From the NCBI GenBank assembly GCA_963804495.1, contig CAWDQN010000003.1, positions 124,001-188,000 on the forward strand: a stretch of DNA of 64,000 nt, given 5' to 3'. The DNA comes from Rhodovastum sp963804495. Lineage in GTDB: Bacteria > Pseudomonadota > Alphaproteobacteria > Acetobacterales > Acetobacteraceae. Below are positions 62,887-64,000 of this stretch, piece by piece; positions within the stretch are counted from its first letter, which is position 1, and each line of letters begins with the position of its first letter. The position numbers and the translations under genes are program-made. The notes beneath the pieces are model-generated. The model was not told the DNA's origin, did not search any database, and worked only from the letters and a program-made list of their open reading frames with translations.

Positions 62887-64000
62887 TCACGCCGCGACAC
62901 GCGCAGAAGCCCGCCCGGCAAATGACGTGAGGCGTTCGGCCTGGCCGGCATCCAGATCGAAGGCCAGGCTGAGCCTGCCACCGTCGGCCGCGCGCACGCT
63001 GAAGGGCAGCGCGAAGGCGAGCCCATCGACCGACAATGTCCCGCGCGTGCCCGCACCCAGCGCGGGCCCGTTCTCGACCCGGGCGCCGCCGGCGGAGAGG
63101 TTCACCAGCCGCGCGGCGACCGGCGCCGCGCCCGCGACCGTGATGCTGCAACGCAACTCGGTCGGGCGGCGCACAGCCTGGCGTCGGTCGGCGTCGGCGG
63201 TCGAATTGCGCACCACCCGCACGACGGTCTGGCGCAGTTCGCTGACCGCCTCGGCCAGTCCCTCGGCGTTTTCGTGCACCGTATCGGCGTCATGCCCGCT
63301 CTGCCGTGCCTCGGCCGATACCTCCTCCGTGCGTCCGGTCATCTCGCTCGCGGCACCGGCGGTGGTGCCGACGCTGCGGGCGATTTCGGCCGTTGCCGCC
63401 CCCTGCTGCTCCACCGCGGCGGCGATCGAGCCGGCGATGGCGTCCATTTCGGTAATCGTCTGCTCGATCCGCTGCACCGCCTGCACGGACGCGCCGGTCG
63501 CCACCCGCACCTCGGCGATGTGGCGGGCGATCTCCTCGGTGGAGCGGGCGGTCTGGGTGGCGAGTTGCTTCACCTCGCTGGCCACCACCGCGAAGCCGCG
63601 GCCGGCCTCGCCGGCGCGGGCCGCCTCGATGGTGGCGTTCAGCGCCAGCAGGTTGGTGCGGGCGGCGATCTCCCCGATCATGTCGGCGACCGTGCCGATG
63701 CAGCCGACCTGCCCGTTCAGCGCCTCGATGCTGGTGCGGGTTTCCTGCCCGGCGCTGACGGCACGGCGCACGATGGCGGTGGATTGCGCCACCTGCTGGC
63801 CGATTTCACGGATGGAGGCCGACAGTTCTTCCGCCGCGCTGGCGACGGACTGCGCGTTGGCCATGGCCTCGGCGGCGGCCTCCGCGGCGGCTTGCGCGGC
63901 GGTACCGGTGCGCCCGGCCGAGGCGCGCATGTTTTCGGCGGTGGAGGTCATGGCGCCGGTACGCTGCGTCACCTCGGTGAGCGCGCGGGTGCTTTCGGCT
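62887..64000 (-). CDS. Methyl-accepting chemotaxis protein with C-terminal PilZ domain, 5' partial
   Basis: The frame is open to the window edge; about 370 residues are visible and the sensory part lies outside. The signalling domain includes the hairpin tip RTNLLALNATIEAARAGEAG and paired coiled-coil arms. The C-terminal 100 residues are a PilZ domain with RRQAVRRP (RxxxR) and NLSAGG ([D/N]xSxxG), the c-di-GMP-binding pair, both intact. So receptor output may be tuned by c-di-GMP. It is convergent with ispDF. Confidence 0.88.
   Translation of the reverse strand, partial: AESTRALTEVTQRTGAMTSTAENMRASAGRTGTAAQAAAEAAAEAMANAQSVASAAEELSASIREIGQQVAQSTAIVRRAVSAGQETRTSIEALNGQVGCIGTVADMIGEIAARTNLLALNATIEAARAGEAGRGFAVVASEVKQLATQTARSTEEIARHIAEVRVATGASVQAVQRIEQTITEMDAIAGSIAAAVEQQGAATAEIARSVGTTAGAASEMTGRTEEVSAEARQSGHDADTVHENAEGLAEAVSELRQTVVRVVRNSTADADRRQAVRRPTELRCSITVAGAAPVAARLVNLSAGGARVENGPALGAGTRGTLSVDGLAFALPFSVRAADGGRLSLAFDLDAGQAERLTSFAGRASARVAA

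Overview
The window is high-GC chromosomal DNA of an alphaproteobacterium. The fused ispDF, the dusB-ntrB-ntrC-ntrY-ntrX order, a UbiM-type hydroxylase, DUF2336 and DUF6134 proteins, a short HiPIP and a dispersed family of GC-rich palindromic repeats point to Rhodospirillales, probably Acetobacteraceae. This placement is inferred from gene content; there is no rRNA in the window.

Layout. 1-16 kb: ordinary core and accessory genes (5'-truncated CPA2 antiporter, ubiM, a soluble globin-type chemoreceptor with a PilZ domain, small envelope proteins, dienelactone hydrolase, PuuD-like amidotransferase, lolA, MFS transporter, DUF2336, and a upp/GTP-cyclohydrolase-II-like pair that looks like a uracil-catabolic URC pair). 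16-33 kb: a hybrid histidine kinase, then a minus-strand surface-polysaccharide locus (GT4-GT2 fusion, radical SAM protein, O-antigen ligase/polymerase). Two insertion sequences and one frameshift break it: a 4.6-kb IS21-family element with two passenger genes (zinc-finger and ParB-like) lies in the ligase, and a 1.67-kb IS66-family element lies in the radical SAM gene. Both insertions have perfect inverted ends and target duplications, and removing them restores the reading frames. 33-37 kb: a truncated IS21 remnant, then a stand-alone OLD-like ATPase/TOPRIM gene bracketed by 11-bp direct repeats, then tRNA-Ser(GGA). 37-48 kb: ROK kinase, DNA polymerase IV, malate synthase G (frameshifted as given), HiPIP, CNNM/CorC protein, an atypical SDR, GNAT, and a probable restriction-modification pair.

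48-64 kb: a nickel module (nikR and a NiCoT permease, with a recognisable NikR operator over the nikR promoter); a second small glycosyltransferase locus in which the GT4 gene carries an amber codon; a DedA-like protein; the nitrogen-regulation operon dusB-ntrB-ntrC-ntrY-ntrX; the divergent ispDF; and the start-truncated end of a second chemoreceptor with a PilZ domain.

The most notable points are the IS21 element with its coupled zinc-finger/ParB/istA/istB genes, the independent lesions in two polysaccharide loci, the isolated OLD-like gene with iterated motifs upstream, the URC-type pair, and the palindromic repeats, one of which has become the coding tail of an acetyltransferase. All family assignments come from reading motifs; no database search was run.
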